A DNA stretch of 64,000 bases from VRUE01 sp963712595 (GTDB taxonomy: Bacteria > Actinomycetota > Thermoleophilia > Solirubrobacterales > 70-9): NCBI GenBank assembly GCA_963712595.1, contig CAVQIM010000004.1, forward strand, positions 124,001 to 188,000, given 5' to 3'. Every line of letters starts with the position of its first letter. Position 1 is the stretch's first letter. This document shows, in pieces, positions 16,501 through 24,847 of this stretch. The notes beneath the pieces were generated by a model that saw only the letters and a program-made list of their open reading frames with translations, was not told the origin of the DNA and did no database searches. The translations under genes and the position numbers were made by a program.

Positions 16501-17853
16501 ATGGATTGGCTGAACGAAGGCGCCAACTCGTGGCAGATGACCGCCGCGACCCTGGTGGGCCTGATGAGCATTCCCGGCCTGGTTGTGCTCTACGGCGGGG
16601 TGATGCAGAAGCGCTGGTCGGTGAACTCGATGATGATGGCGTTCGTCGCCTTCGCGATCGTGCTCGTCCTCTGGGTGCTTGTCGGTTTCAAGATGGGGTT
16701 CGGCGAGCCGATCCACGCGATCTCCGACAGCGGCTTCTTCGGGAACTTCCTGGGTAAGCCGGAATCGATCCTGGGCAGCGCGGATCTGCTGCAGCAGGCC
16801 CACATCCCAGAGCTGGCGGAAGAAGAATTCCTCTTCCCGCAGTCGACGCTCGCCTACTTCCAGATCGTCTTCGCGGCGATCACGCCGATCCTGATGCTGG
16901 GCTCCGTGCTCGGGCGGATCAACTTCAAGGCGTGGATCCCGTTCGTCGCGCTCTGGACGCTGTGCTGCTACACGATCAACGCCTTCCTGATCTGGGGCGG
17001 CGGCTTCTTCGCCCAGCAGGGTGCGATCGACTATTCCGGCGGTTACGTGATCCACCTCGCCGCCGGCGTCTCGGGCTTCGTTGCCGCAGCCGTGATCGGA
17101 CCGCGGCTGCAGCGCGACCGCGAGGTCGACGCGCCGAACAACCTGGCGATGGTCGCCGTCGGCGCGGGGCTGCTGTGGATGGGCTGGAACGGCTTCAACG
17201 GCGGCGACTGGTACAGCGCCGGCAATATCGCCTCCGCCTCGCTGCTCAACACCAACATCTGCACCGCGGTCGCCTTCCTCTGCTGGGTCGCTCTCGACTA
17301 CATGACCGGCCGCAAGCCGAGCCTGATCGGGTCCGTCAACGGCATGATCGTCGGACTCGTCGCGATCACCCCCGGCGCCGGCTTCGTCAACGGCTGGGGC
17401 GCGATCATCATCGGTGTCGTCTCCTCGACGCTCGTCTACCTGGCACTCAACTACCTGAGCCGGGTGCGCCCGTTCCGCAACGTCGACGACACGCTCGGCG
17501 TCGTCTACACCCACGCCTTCGCCGGCGTCGCCGGTGGCCTCCTGGTCGGGATCTTCGCCAACAACCTGATGGCCGGCGAACACGAAGGCCTGATTTCCGG
17601 CGGCGGGCTGCACCTGCTCTGGGTACAGGCGTACACGGCCGCCTGGGTGATCGCGTTCTCGGCGATCATGACCTTCATCCTGCTCAAGCTGGTGGGCCTG
17701 TTCGTGCCGCTGCGGATGAGCGAGGCCGAAATGGAGGAGGGCGACATCGCCGTCCACGGGCACGAGGTGTACCCCTCGGACGTTCCGTCGCTCGGCTATC
17801 CGGACGGGGTCGGCACCGCTGCTCCGGCTGCTCCAACGGCAGGAGGCGTCTAA
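16501..17853 (+). CDS. amt: Ammonium transporter (Amt/MEP/Rh family)
   Basis: 450-residue, 11-helix ammonium channel. The twin pore histidines are visible in GGYVIHLAAGVSGF and VYTHAFAGVAGGLLVG; the WMGWNGFNGG and signature-like AVGAGLLWMGW segments match the family. A ~50-residue acidic/Pro-Ala cytoplasmic tail ends the protein. Preceded by GAAAGGA 13 nt upstream of the ATG. No glnK gene follows; instead a strong hairpin terminator lies 47 nt after the stop. Likely supplies ammonium for the nearby GlnN. Confidence 0.95.
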   Translation: MDWLNEGANSWQMTAATLVGLMSIPGLVVLYGGVMQKRWSVNSMMMAFVAFAIVLVLWVLVGFKMGFGEPIHAISDSGFFGNFLGKPESILGSADLLQQAHIPELAEEEFLFPQSTLAYFQIVFAAITPILMLGSVLGRINFKAWIPFVALWTLCCYTINAFLIWGGGFFAQQGAIDYSGGYVIHLAAGVSGFVAAAVIGPRLQRDREVDAPNNLAMVAVGAGLLWMGWNGFNGGDWYSAGNIASASLLNTNICTAVAFLCWVALDYMTGRKPSLIGSVNGMIVGLVAITPGAGFVNGWGAIIIGVVSSTLVYLALNYLSRVRPFRNVDDTLGVVYTHAFAGVAGGLLVGIFANNLMAGEHEGLISGGGLHLLWVQAYTAAWVIAFSAIMTFILLKLVGLFVPLRMSEAEMEEGDIAVHGHEVYPSDVPSLGYPDGVGTAAPAAPTAGGV

Positions 17854-17900
17854 CAAAGACGGCCGGGCTGCGCGGCTGGCGGCCCGGAAACAAGGAGATA

Positions 17901-17942
17901 GGAACCGCCCCCGCCCTCTCCCCGGGGGCGGTTCCATTTCTC
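17901..17942 (+). terminator. Terminator after amt
   Basis: Perfect 13-bp stem: GGAACCGCCCCCG at 17901-17913 with CGGGGGCGGTTCC at 17923-17935, followed by ATTTCTC. Flanking GGCCCG/CGGGCC extends the fold. Confidence 0.75.
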
Positions 17943-18001
17943 GGGCCAAGGCACGCGCCCCAGCAGCGGTCGGGGACATCCTCGAAGCCGGCGGCGACAC
18001 A

Positions 18002-18047
18002 CGCATCCGACATTCACCCCACTCCAGTGTGGTCAATGTCGGATGCG
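18002..18047. repeat. Palindromic element family 3, copy A
   Basis: 46 nt with perfect 13-bp arms (CGCATCCGACATT at 18002-18014; its complement at 18035-18047). Its reverse complement closely matches the 46-nt element at 51599-51644 and the core at 42425-42453. Lies between the convergent amt and LysR genes. Confidence 0.8.
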
Positions 18048-18129
18048 CCGCCCGAGCGGGCCGCTCGGTCACCCGCCTGACCATCGTCAGCCTCCCCTTC
18101 GGGCCGAAGGGCCCAACTAGCGTGCAGCC

Positions 18130-19047
18130 CTAGGGAATTGCTTTCCCGTGCGAGCGAGCGACCTCGCGCAGGGTGTCGAGCAGGGTTGCCACCGCCGGCG
18201 TCACGGGAGCGCCGCGGCGCGTTGCGGCGAAGATCTTGCGAACGGGGCTGGCGGGGTGCAGGGCGCGGATGCGGATGTCGTCGCGCACGGCAGAGAGGGC
18301 CAGCTGCGGGATCAGGCCGACTCCGACGCCGGCGGCGACCAGGCCCTGCACGGTCTGGTAGTCGTCGCTCTCGAAGGAGACGCGCGGCTCGAAGCCCGCG
18401 GCGTGGCAGGAGCGGACTACGTGGCGCGCGCAGGGCCCTGAGACCGAGGTCTGCACCCAGGACTCCTCGCTCAGGTCCTCGAGGCGGACCTGGCGGCGGC
18501 CCGCCAGGCGGTGCCTTGCCGGCAGCGCCAGGTGCATCGGATCCTCGAGCAGCTCGAAGCGGCGGATCCCGGTGCCGAGGCGCTCGCCGACGCCCTCGAA
18601 TTCATAGAGCAGGGCGAGGTCGAGCTCGCCCCCGCGCAGGCGCGGCGCGATCCCCTCGGGCTCGCCCTCGGCAAGGGTGACTTCGACGCCGGGATGGCCG
18701 GCGCTGAAGGCGGCGATCGCCTGCGGCACCAGCGTTGCGCCGGCGCTCGGGAAGGAGGCGATGCGCAGGCGACCGGCCTCCCCGCCGGCGATCGCCGCCA
18801 GCTCGGTCTCGGCCGCCTCCATCCGCCCCAGGATTCCCTCGGCGTGGGTCACCAAAGCGGCTCCCGCGGCGGTGGGGCGCACGCCGCCGCGGTCGCGCTC
18901 GATCAGTGTCGTCCCGACCTCACCCTCCAGGGTCGCTATCGCCTGCGAGACCGCGGATTGGGAGTAGGAGAGGGCGTCGGCGGCGTCGGAGAACGAGCCG
19001 TTCTTGACCACCTCGCGGAGGACGTTGAGCCGGCTGGCGTTCAGCAT
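18130..19047 (-). CDS. LysR family transcriptional regulator
   Basis: 305 residues. N-terminal winged helix (LNVLREVVKNGSFSDAADAL, YSQSAVSQAIATLEGEVG) at residues 1-60, then the periplasmic-binding-like effector domain (AGRLRIASFPSAGATLVPQA). The ATG at 19047 follows TAAGCT by 6 nt. It faces away from the universal stress protein gene, its likely target by position. Effector unknown. Confidence 0.9.
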   Translation of the reverse strand: MLNASRLNVLREVVKNGSFSDAADALSYSQSAVSQAIATLEGEVGTTLIERDRGGVRPTAAGAALVTHAEGILGRMEAAETELAAIAGGEAGRLRIASFPSAGATLVPQAIAAFSAGHPGVEVTLAEGEPEGIAPRLRGGELDLALLYEFEGVGERLGTGIRRFELLEDPMHLALPARHRLAGRRQVRLEDLSEESWVQTSVSGPCARHVVRSCHAAGFEPRVSFESDDYQTVQGLVAAGVGVGLIPQLALSAVRDDIRIRALHPASPVRKIFAATRRGAPVTPAVATLLDTLREVARSHGKAIP

Positions 19048-19053
19048 AAGCAA

Positions 19054-19059
19054 AGCTTA
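19054..19059 (-). promoter_or_regulatory. -10 box of lysR-type gene (leaderless)
   Basis: TAAGCT on the minus strand, 6 nt before the ATG at 19047. Confidence 0.5.
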
Positions 19060-19156
19060 TCGTCAGGATAGGCATTAACAGTTGTGATGATGGAAGGGGG
19101 GTGCCAGGATCGGGTCGAACTTCAGCCTGACCAGACAACCTCGCAAGGAGATCCCG

Positions 19157-19888
19157 ATGGCCACTCGCATCATCGTTTCCTACGACGACACCGACAACGA
19201 CCGCGACGCTCTCGCCCTCGGTCGCCTGCTCGCCTTCTCGGGCGCCGATCTCTCGCTCGCCTACGTCCGCCACTCCCAGGGCGGCGCGCTGGAGGAGAAG
19301 GAGGCCGAAGACCTGCTCGCTCGCGGCGCCGAATCGGTCGGCGCTCCCGAGATGACGCGCCATGTGGTCGTCAACCCCGGCACCAGCGTCGGCCTCGCCG
19401 AACTTGCCGAGCGCGAAGACGCCGACGTGATCGTCTTCGGCTCCGAGTACCGCACGGCGCCAGGCACCGTCAAGCCCGGCATTCCCGCCCACAAACTGCT
19501 GCTCGGCGGTCCGGCGGCGATCGCCGTCGCCCCGGCCGGACTGCGCGACAACCCCTCGGTGAGCATCAACACGATCGGCGTCATCGACGAAGGGGACCCG
19601 GCGGCCCAGCAGACGGCCGAGAGCCTCGCTGCGACGCTGGGAGCCACGGTCGCCGAGCGTGCGGGCGGCGTCCACATCGACCTGCTCGTCGTCGGCTCGC
19701 GCCCGGAGTCGCCGGCCGGCAAGGTGACCCTCAGCGCCGCGAGCGACTACGCGGTCGAGACCGCGAGCTTCCCGGTGCTCGTCGTTCCCCGCGGCCGCCC
19801 GATCGAGTTCGCCCCGGTCTCGCCGGAGCCTCCGACCGACCCGGACGAGTCGGCCGGTCCAGCCGAGCCTGCGGTCAGCCCCTCTTAG
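19157..19888 (+). CDS. Universal stress protein family
   Basis: 243-residue soluble protein. Residues 1-130 form a UspA fold (RIIVSYDDTDNDRDALALGR, ADVIVFGSEYRTAPGTVKPG and KLLLGGPAAIAVAPAGL, a variant of the Usp nucleotide-binding tail). A second half repeats part of the fold (HIDLLVVGSRPESPAGKVTL, ASFPVLVVPRG), so it may be a tandem Usp. An acidic, Pro-rich tail ends it. AAGGAG precedes the ATG by 7 nt. Divergent from LysR. Confidence 0.82.
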   Translation: MATRIIVSYDDTDNDRDALALGRLLAFSGADLSLAYVRHSQGGALEEKEAEDLLARGAESVGAPEMTRHVVVNPGTSVGLAELAEREDADVIVFGSEYRTAPGTVKPGIPAHKLLLGGPAAIAVAPAGLRDNPSVSINTIGVIDEGDPAAQQTAESLAATLGATVAERAGGVHIDLLVVGSRPESPAGKVTLSAASDYAVETASFPVLVVPRGRPIEFAPVSPEPPTDPDESAGPAEPAVSPS

Positions 19889-20324
19889 GGCTGACCACGA
19901 GGATCACGGCCGCGATCTCCGGATCGCGGCCGCTGACCCTCTCTCGCGCCTCGGTCCAGGGGATCGGCGTTGCCGCTTGACCCTCGAGCAGCTTGCCGAC
20001 GACCTCCTCTGGCCGCTCCGCCTCGACGACGTAGGCATCGGGCTGGTCGGGGGTCGGAGCGGCGGCTAGCTCGCGCCCGGTCACGTCCTCGGCCGAGCGC
20101 TCGGCATTCGACCAGCCCTGTCCGAAGGAGAGATCTGGTCCCTCCAGCTCCGGCCCCTCGAGGATCTTCAGCTTGCTCTCCCGGGGGATCCATTCCTGTT
20201 CGCCCAGGTCGATCGGCAGGTCCTCCAGCCACGGCGCGACGACCTTTGTCAACAGCTCCTCGCGGCTGAGGTTGAAGACGCGAGCGTGGTTGATGCCGGT
20301 GGCGAGCTCGACGTGGAAGGGCAC
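19875..20324 (-). CDS. Conserved protein of unknown function
   Basis: 149 residues, soluble, no transmembrane segment. Starts GTG at 20324, 6 nt after TATGGT. Contains FHVELATGINHARVFNLS, KLKILEGPELEGPDLSFGQG and GWSNAERSAEDVTGREL, giving the impression of a compact alpha/beta protein with an acidic middle. Its promoter overlaps that of the HAD hydrolase gene, and its 3' end overlaps the stress protein gene by 14 nt. Family not recognised. Confidence 0.62.
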   Translation of the reverse strand: MPFHVELATGINHARVFNLSREELLTKVVAPWLEDLPIDLGEQEWIPRESKLKILEGPELEGPDLSFGQGWSNAERSAEDVTGRELAAAPTPDQPDAYVVEAERPEEVVGKLLEGQAATPIPWTEARERVSGRDPEIAAVILVVSPKRG

Positions 20325-20330
20325 CGCACA

Positions 20331-20340
20331 ACCATATGCT
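20331..20340. promoter_or_regulatory. Overlapping divergent -10 boxes
   Basis: Plus-strand TATGCT (20335-20340) sits 7 nt before the ATG at 20348. Minus-strand TATGGT (20336-20331) sits 6 nt before the GTG at 20324. The two hexamers share the TA at 20335-20336, so polymerase can melt the site for only one gene at a time. Confidence 0.6.
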
Positions 20341-20347
20341 CCGCGCG

Positions 20348-21004
20348 ATGGAGACGCCCCTGCCCGCCGCCGTCGTCTTCGACAACGACGGCCTCCTGCT
20401 CGATACCGAGTCCGTCTGGACGCGTGCCGAGCAGGACCTCTTCGAGCGACGCGGCATCGAGTTCAGCCCGGCGCACAAGCGCGAGCTGGTCGGTACCTCG
20501 GCCGAGATCGCCGGCGGCATCCTCGAGCGGCGCCTCGGCGAGACGGGCAGGGCGGCGGCGCTGATCGAGGAGCTGAACGAGCTGGTCGTGGCCGAGCTCG
20601 AGCACGGGGTGGAGGCGATGGTCGGCGCTCGCGAGCTGCTGCACGAGCTGAAGCAGCGGGGGACGCCGATCGGCTTGGTCTCCAACTCGCCGCTTGCCTT
20701 CGTCGAACGCTCCTTGGAGATCGTCGGTTTCGTCGATCGCTTCGACGTCGTCCTCAGCGCGCACGAGGTTGCGGCGCCGAAGCCGGCGCCGGATCCCTAT
20801 TTAGAGGCGTGCAGGCGACTGGGGGTCGAGCCCGGTCCAGCTGTGGTCGCCCTGGAGGACTCTCCCACGGGTGTGGCCGCGGCGCGCGCCGCCGGCCTGA
20901 CCGTAATCGGCGTTCCCTCGCTGGAGGGGGTCGAGCTGGTCGAGGCCCACGAGATCGCCGAATCGTTGCTCGACGGGGTGGTTAGTCGGCGGCTTGCGCT
21001 TTGA
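20348..21004 (+). CDS. HAD-superfamily hydrolase, beta-phosphoglucomutase-like
   Basis: 218 residues. HAD motif I VVFDNDGLLLDTES (nucleophile Asp), motif II LVSNSPLAF, motif III Lys in APKPAPDPYLEA and motif IV VVALEDSPTGVAAARAAG, with a helical C1 cap as in beta-phosphoglucomutase and sugar-phosphate phosphatases. Start ATG 20348 is set by TATGCT 7 nt upstream; an ATG at 20336 lies inside the -10 box. Confidence 0.87.
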   Translation: METPLPAAVVFDNDGLLLDTESVWTRAEQDLFERRGIEFSPAHKRELVGTSAEIAGGILERRLGETGRAAALIEELNELVVAELEHGVEAMVGARELLHELKQRGTPIGLVSNSPLAFVERSLEIVGFVDRFDVVLSAHEVAAPKPAPDPYLEACRRLGVEPGPAVVALEDSPTGVAAARAAGLTVIGVPSLEGVELVEAHEIAESLLDGVVSRRLAL

Positions 21005-21006
21005 GG

Positions 21007-21100
21007 GACGACGGGAGGGTGCCCCCGCCCGAACGAGTGCCGGTCTAATGGGACCGGCACTTTGAGTATCCGCCCGTTCGGGGGCACCCCTCCCGTCGTC
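21007..21100. repeat. Palindromic element family 2, copy A
   Basis: Outer arms 21007-21027 and 21079-21100 pair with one bulged G. CCCGAACG (21028-21035) pairs with CGTTCGGG (21075-21082 region). The inner hairpin AGTGCCGGTC / GACCGGCACT (21036-21061) follows. The right side carries the unpaired tract TTGAGTATCCGCC, conserved exactly in the copy at 30312-30402. Lies between convergent genes. Confidence 0.85.
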
Positions 21101-21965
21101 AGCCGCGGAGTACGCGCCGGCGTCGCAGCACGCGCTCGCAGAGCTCGACGAGCTCGCGGACCGCGTTGAGCTGGTTTGGGTCGAGGTTGCCTCGCAGCGC
21201 CTGGTTCGCCGCCTCGCCAGCCTCGCGGCGGCGAGCCTCGAGCGTGGCCATGTCCTCCGTGTGCCCGGGGTCGGAGAGCGTGCCGCGCAGCTCGACCAGG
21301 AGCGCCTCCAATCCCACTCGCAGCTGCAGCGCCGCCTCGCGGTCGCGGCCGGCGTCGAGGTCGGCGCGGGCTCGCAGCAGCAGGCTCTCGCATGCATCGA
21401 TCCGCTCGCGACCGCCCAGCACTGCCGCCAGCCTCTCCTGCGGTCGCAGCTCCGCGTCCCGCAGGCGCCGGGGCGAGCTGCCGCCGCGTGCGTCGACCTC
21501 GACCGCGGTGGTGAAGTCGCCGTTGGCCAGCTCCTCGCCGCTGCCGTAGCCGAGCCGCACCGTCGCCGCTCCCTGCGCCGCAAGCGAGTGGGAGTGGGGG
21601 TCGCCGCTGGCGACTGCCTGTACGTGCAGGGCTCGATTGAGCAGCGCGACCGCCTCGGCAACGAGGCGGTCTGTCGATTCCTCACTCGCGGTTTCCTCTT
21701 CCAGCCAGTGGCTGGCGCTCCTTTCGTCCGCGAAGGGCAGGAAGGCCCGCACGACCGTGGCCTTGGTCAGCGGCAGCGTCGTTGTCTCGGCGCTCTTCTC
21801 GATCGCGCGCGGGCGCCGCCTGCGCCGCCGAGGGGGAGCCGGGGCGGCGACCGCTTCGAGCACCAGCACGTGCTCGCCGACGTCATCGCGGATGACGTAG
21901 CGGCCGTCGGCCACGGGCAGCGTGCCGGCGAGCTCGAGTTGCGCGAATCCGAAGAGCTGGGTCAA
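21099..21965 (-). CDS. Conserved protein of unknown function, basic linker and helical C-terminus
   Basis: 288 residues. Residues 1-50 look like a small beta domain (QLFGFAQLELAGTLPVADGR), followed by a strongly basic linker (PPRRRRRRPRA) and a long helical region (LVAEAVALLNRALHVQAVAS; ERIDACESLLLRARADLDAG). The start is taken as TTG 21965, since CAGAAT lies 7 nt upstream and no ATG or GTG is near. No known domain recognised. The basic linker suggests nucleic-acid or membrane contact, which is inference. Confidence 0.6.
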   Translation of the reverse strand: MTQLFGFAQLELAGTLPVADGRYVIRDDVGEHVLVLEAVAAPAPPRRRRRRPRAIEKSAETTTLPLTKATVVRAFLPFADERSASHWLEEETASEESTDRLVAEAVALLNRALHVQAVASGDPHSHSLAAQGAATVRLGYGSGEELANGDFTTAVEVDARGGSSPRRLRDAELRPQERLAAVLGGRERIDACESLLLRARADLDAGRDREAALQLRVGLEALLVELRGTLSDPGHTEDMATLEARRREAGEAANQALRGNLDPNQLNAVRELVELCERVLRRRRVLRG

Positions 21966-21972
21966 AGACCCA

Positions 21973-21978
21973 ATTCTG
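21973..21978 (-). promoter_or_regulatory. -10 box of unknown-function gene (leaderless, TTG start)
   Basis: CAGAAT on the minus strand, 7 nt before the TTG at 21965. Confidence 0.35.
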
Positions 21979-21985
21979 CTGCAGC

Positions 21986-24295
21986 TCAGTCGTTGCCGCG
22001 GGGCTGACCTGTTTCCCCGTCCTTGCTCTTGCCGGCGTTGGTGTCGTCGGGGAGCGAGTAAGGAGAAGGGGTGGTCTGCACCTGCGGGTTGTCGATTTCG
22101 CCGAGCCTGTCTGTCAGCCGCTGCCACTGGTCGGGCTTCAGCAGGGCGTTGAACTGCTGATCGAACGGACTGCTGAGTGGCTGGTAGCCGACGTGGACAT
22201 GGTCGTAGTGGTCGGCGAGGGCGAAGCTGGTTTCGCCGGGCAGATCCTCGAGCGAGATCACCTGGTGGGGGTGCATCGTGCCCTGTAGCGCCAACACTGT
22301 CCTGATCAATTCGTCGGCAAGGGTTCCGGGTCCCTGGTGGCCAGTGACGGGGACGCCGTTGATCACCGGGATGTCGACCGCGTCGCCGGTGGAGTGCTCG
22401 GAGACGTAGCCGGAGGCGGTCATGATGCTGTGGCCGCACTCGAGTGAGGTGATCGTCAGCCGGAAGCCTTTGGCGACCAAGTACTCCAGCATCGCCAGGA
22501 TGCGGCGGTCGATCCGACCGGTGGCGATGTCGTCGCGGCCGCATTCGTAGATCTCGAGGTCTTCGTCGGCGAGCACGCGCTTCTGCAGCTCCTCCTTGGA
22601 GAGCAGCAGGACGCCTGCGCCGCTGAGGTCCTGGGCCAGCGGGTTCTTGCCCTGGGCGCGATAGATCGCCGTCGCCTCGAGCAGCTTCCAGCCGTCGAGG
22701 ATCGGCTTCGGGTCGATCCGCGGGGCGCCCCGGCCGGCCGGGCGGATCGAGAAGTTGATGTGAGGATCGACGCCGTCCTCGGGGCCACCGATCCGAGCCA
22801 GGACCGTTCCAGCGATAACCTTCGACCCGACCTTGAGGGTGCCGTCGCTCTCCGTCGTCGGACTGTCGACTTCCTGCGCGGCGGCGTCGGACTTCATGCT
22901 GGCGGTCCGAGCTGGCAGGGCGCGCAGGCGCGGCCGCAGGTTCTCGCTTTCCACCGGCACCCGCTTCTCCCGGCCGGTGGGCATCACGACGGTGCGGTGG
23001 TCGCGGACGATCCGCCCCAGCTCTGCGTAGGTGTAGCGATTGCCGTAGGCGTCCTGCAGGACCACGTAGCGCCCCAGCTCATCGGACTCGCCCACCTTCT
23101 CGATCACCCCGTCGTTGACGGCGACGACCGGGGCTCCCTCGGCGGCGAAGATGTTGATCCCCCTACGCGTGGGCGAGGAGGAGATCACTTCGCCGGCGCT
23201 GCCGTAAGCCTCGTCGCTGCCCGGCGTCGAGCGCCTCAGGGCCTCGCGGGCGGAGAGGTCGTCGGCGTAGCTGGCGTCGGCGGCGACCGGGAAGTGGGCG
23301 CCCTCGGTCAACCCGGTCAGCGAGCCGACCAGGTCGGTGGGGAGCTTGCCGTACGCCCGCGCGTAGGTGAGCACCTCCTGGACGTACCAGTCGGCGTGGT
23401 TGTAGGCGAAGATCGCGCCGTAGAGATCGTCCGAGCCTCCACTCAGCTTCAGGTAGTTGGCCGCGGCGCAGATCGCGTCGACGGGGTTGTAGGGGTCCTC
23501 GCGCCCGTCCCCGTTCGCGTCGAGGCCGAAGGCTTCCCAGCTGGAGGGCAGGAACTGCATCCAGCCCATCGCGCCGGCGCTCGAGGGCCCCATATTGGTG
23601 CCGAAGGCAGTCTCGATCTTGTTGATCGACGCCAGCACCTCCCATGGGATCCCGTACTCGGTTCCGCATGCCTGGTAGATCGGCAGCAGGAAGGGCGGGA
23701 TCTCGAAGGAGTCGATGACGAAGTTGGGGACGCCGATCGGCGCCGGACCGAAGGGGGCAATCGTCGTCGTCGGGTTGGCTTCGGTCGGGGTGCCGCCGCT
23801 CGAGTACTGGGAGCCGCCGCTGTCGGTCTTGGCCGGCAGCTGCACGCCCGCGGTGGCGCTGGGGGCGACGCCGCCTCCGCCGGAGTTGCCGCCGCCTCCT
23901 CCGCTGGCGTCGCCGATGCTCTGGTTGCGCCGGATGCCTTCTTCGCCGCCGCCGATGGTCGCGCCGGCTTCGAACCCGCCCTTGTGCGGGGCTGCCGGGG
24001 CGGATGGGGCTTCGACGCTGCTGCCGGGACTGGGTGCCGTCTGCGGCGCCGGCGCCGGTTCCTCGCTGACGCCGTCCGGGGAGGCGCAGTCGGGATCGGT
24101 GCTGTCGATCAGCCCGTCTTCGTCGTCGTCGACGCCGTTCGAGCAGGCCGGGACGGCGGGTGCGATGCTGAGCGGGACGGTCGGTTCGACGCTTTCGGCA
24201 CCGCTCAGTTCGTCGGCGCCGGCGAATCCGACTCCGAGCGCGGTCGCGGCGCCGAAGCTGGCCAGGGCTATGGTCAGTGCGAGCTTGTGTCTCAT
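21986..24295 (-). CDS. Multi-domain secreted peptidoglycan hydrolase
   Basis: 769 residues. Signal peptide (residues ~1-26), a Cys/Asp segment CSNGVDDDEDGLIDSTDPDC like a calcium-binding repeat, and a Gly/Ser-rich linker. A lytic transglycosylase domain follows at ~195-330 (catalytic Glu in SINKIETAFG, then SSAGAMGWMQFLPSSWEAFG). Next comes an M23-like beta domain (GINIFAAEGAPVVAVNDGVI, DPHINFSIRPAG) lacking a clear HxGxD motif, hence perhaps non-catalytic. The C-terminal domain resembles M15/LAS carboxypeptidases (SEHSTGDAVDIP and DHYDHVHVGY supply metal ligands). Combines glycan and peptide cleavage in one exported protein. Confidence 0.82.
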   Translation of the reverse strand: MRHKLALTIALASFGAATALGVGFAGADELSGAESVEPTVPLSIAPAVPACSNGVDDDEDGLIDSTDPDCASPDGVSEEPAPAPQTAPSPGSSVEAPSAPAAPHKGGFEAGATIGGGEEGIRRNQSIGDASGGGGGNSGGGGVAPSATAGVQLPAKTDSGGSQYSSGGTPTEANPTTTIAPFGPAPIGVPNFVIDSFEIPPFLLPIYQACGTEYGIPWEVLASINKIETAFGTNMGPSSAGAMGWMQFLPSSWEAFGLDANGDGREDPYNPVDAICAAANYLKLSGGSDDLYGAIFAYNHADWYVQEVLTYARAYGKLPTDLVGSLTGLTEGAHFPVAADASYADDLSAREALRRSTPGSDEAYGSAGEVISSSPTRRGINIFAAEGAPVVAVNDGVIEKVGESDELGRYVVLQDAYGNRYTYAELGRIVRDHRTVVMPTGREKRVPVESENLRPRLRALPARTASMKSDAAAQEVDSPTTESDGTLKVGSKVIAGTVLARIGGPEDGVDPHINFSIRPAGRGAPRIDPKPILDGWKLLEATAIYRAQGKNPLAQDLSGAGVLLLSKEELQKRVLADEDLEIYECGRDDIATGRIDRRILAMLEYLVAKGFRLTITSLECGHSIMTASGYVSEHSTGDAVDIPVINGVPVTGHQGPGTLADELIRTVLALQGTMHPHQVISLEDLPGETSFALADHYDHVHVGYQPLSSPFDQQFNALLKPDQWQRLTDRLGEIDNPQVQTTPSPYSLPDDTNAGKSKDGETGQPRGND

Positions 24296-24481
24296 TCGAC
24301 GGCGCCTCTAATCCCTGCAGTCACAGATCGTGCAGCTGTTTCGCCCTCTCCCCAGGCCCCGCCAAGCTACTTGCTCGCCCAGGGGCGCGCAACGGCTCAC
24401 CCCCGCCCCCAACAAGCCCTTAATCAACGTTGATCTCATGCTGCAGCGCAGGAGGATTTCAGGCGGGCCGGATGCGCCGGT

Positions 24482-24487
24482 TAAGCT
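24482..24487 (+). promoter_or_regulatory. -10 box of micro-ORF / coiled-coil gene
   Basis: TAAGCT, 7 nt before the ATG of the 7-codon ORF at 24495. Confidence 0.5.
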
Positions 24488-24494
24488 GATGTCT

Positions 24495-24518
24495 ATGAGC
24501 GTGGAGATCTGCCCATGA
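24495..24518 (+). CDS. Leaderless 7-codon micro-ORF
   Basis: Encodes MSVEICP. It starts 7 nt after a -10 box, and its TGA overlaps the ATG of the coiled-coil gene (ATGA). Translation of this ORF would deliver terminating ribosomes onto the downstream start, which lacks a good ribosome binding site. Similar arrangements occur at 59918 and 63133. Confidence 0.5.
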   Translation: MSVEICP

Positions 24519-24838
24519 GCACGGAGTTCGACGACCAGGAGGGCCTGCGGGCTCGCAGCGAGCAGGCGATCGGCGAGTTCGCCCAGGCGCTGCTCGACAG
24601 CCAGGTCCTGGAGAACGCGGTCGCGGCGGCGTTCGGCGCCCGCGAGAAGGCGGTGGAGGCTCAGCACGCGGCGATGAGCGCGTTGAATTTGCCTTCGGCG
24701 GGGGACCTCGAACGGCTGGAGCGCCGGTTGCGCTCGTTTTCCCAGCGCCTTGAAGAGGTCGAGGACCAGATCGACCGGCTCGCCCGTGACTTGGGTGACG
24801 TCCGCCGCCAGATCAACGGCGATCAGGACAAAGACTAA
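24515..24838 (+). CDS. Small coiled-coil protein
   Basis: 107 residues, almost wholly helical, with heptad-like stretches (LERLERRLRSFSQRLEEVED; QIDRLARDLGDVRRQINGDQ). No membrane segment. Resembles phasin-like or scaffold proteins in composition, but no family is assigned. Its ATG overlaps the stop of the upstream 7-codon ORF. Convergent with the phosphorylase gene. Confidence 0.65.
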   Translation: MSTEFDDQEGLRARSEQAIGEFAQALLDSQVLENAVAAAFGAREKAVEAQHAAMSALNLPSAGDLERLERRLRSFSQRLEEVEDQIDRLARDLGDVRRQINGDQDKD

Positions 24839-24847
24839 CCCTCGACT

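Noticed and set aside
19875..19888. Overlap of the stress-protein and unknown-gene 3' ends as evidence that one is not real
   Set aside because: Short convergent overlaps are also seen at folK/GST (32139) and sigH (53313); the promoter of the minus gene is well formed.
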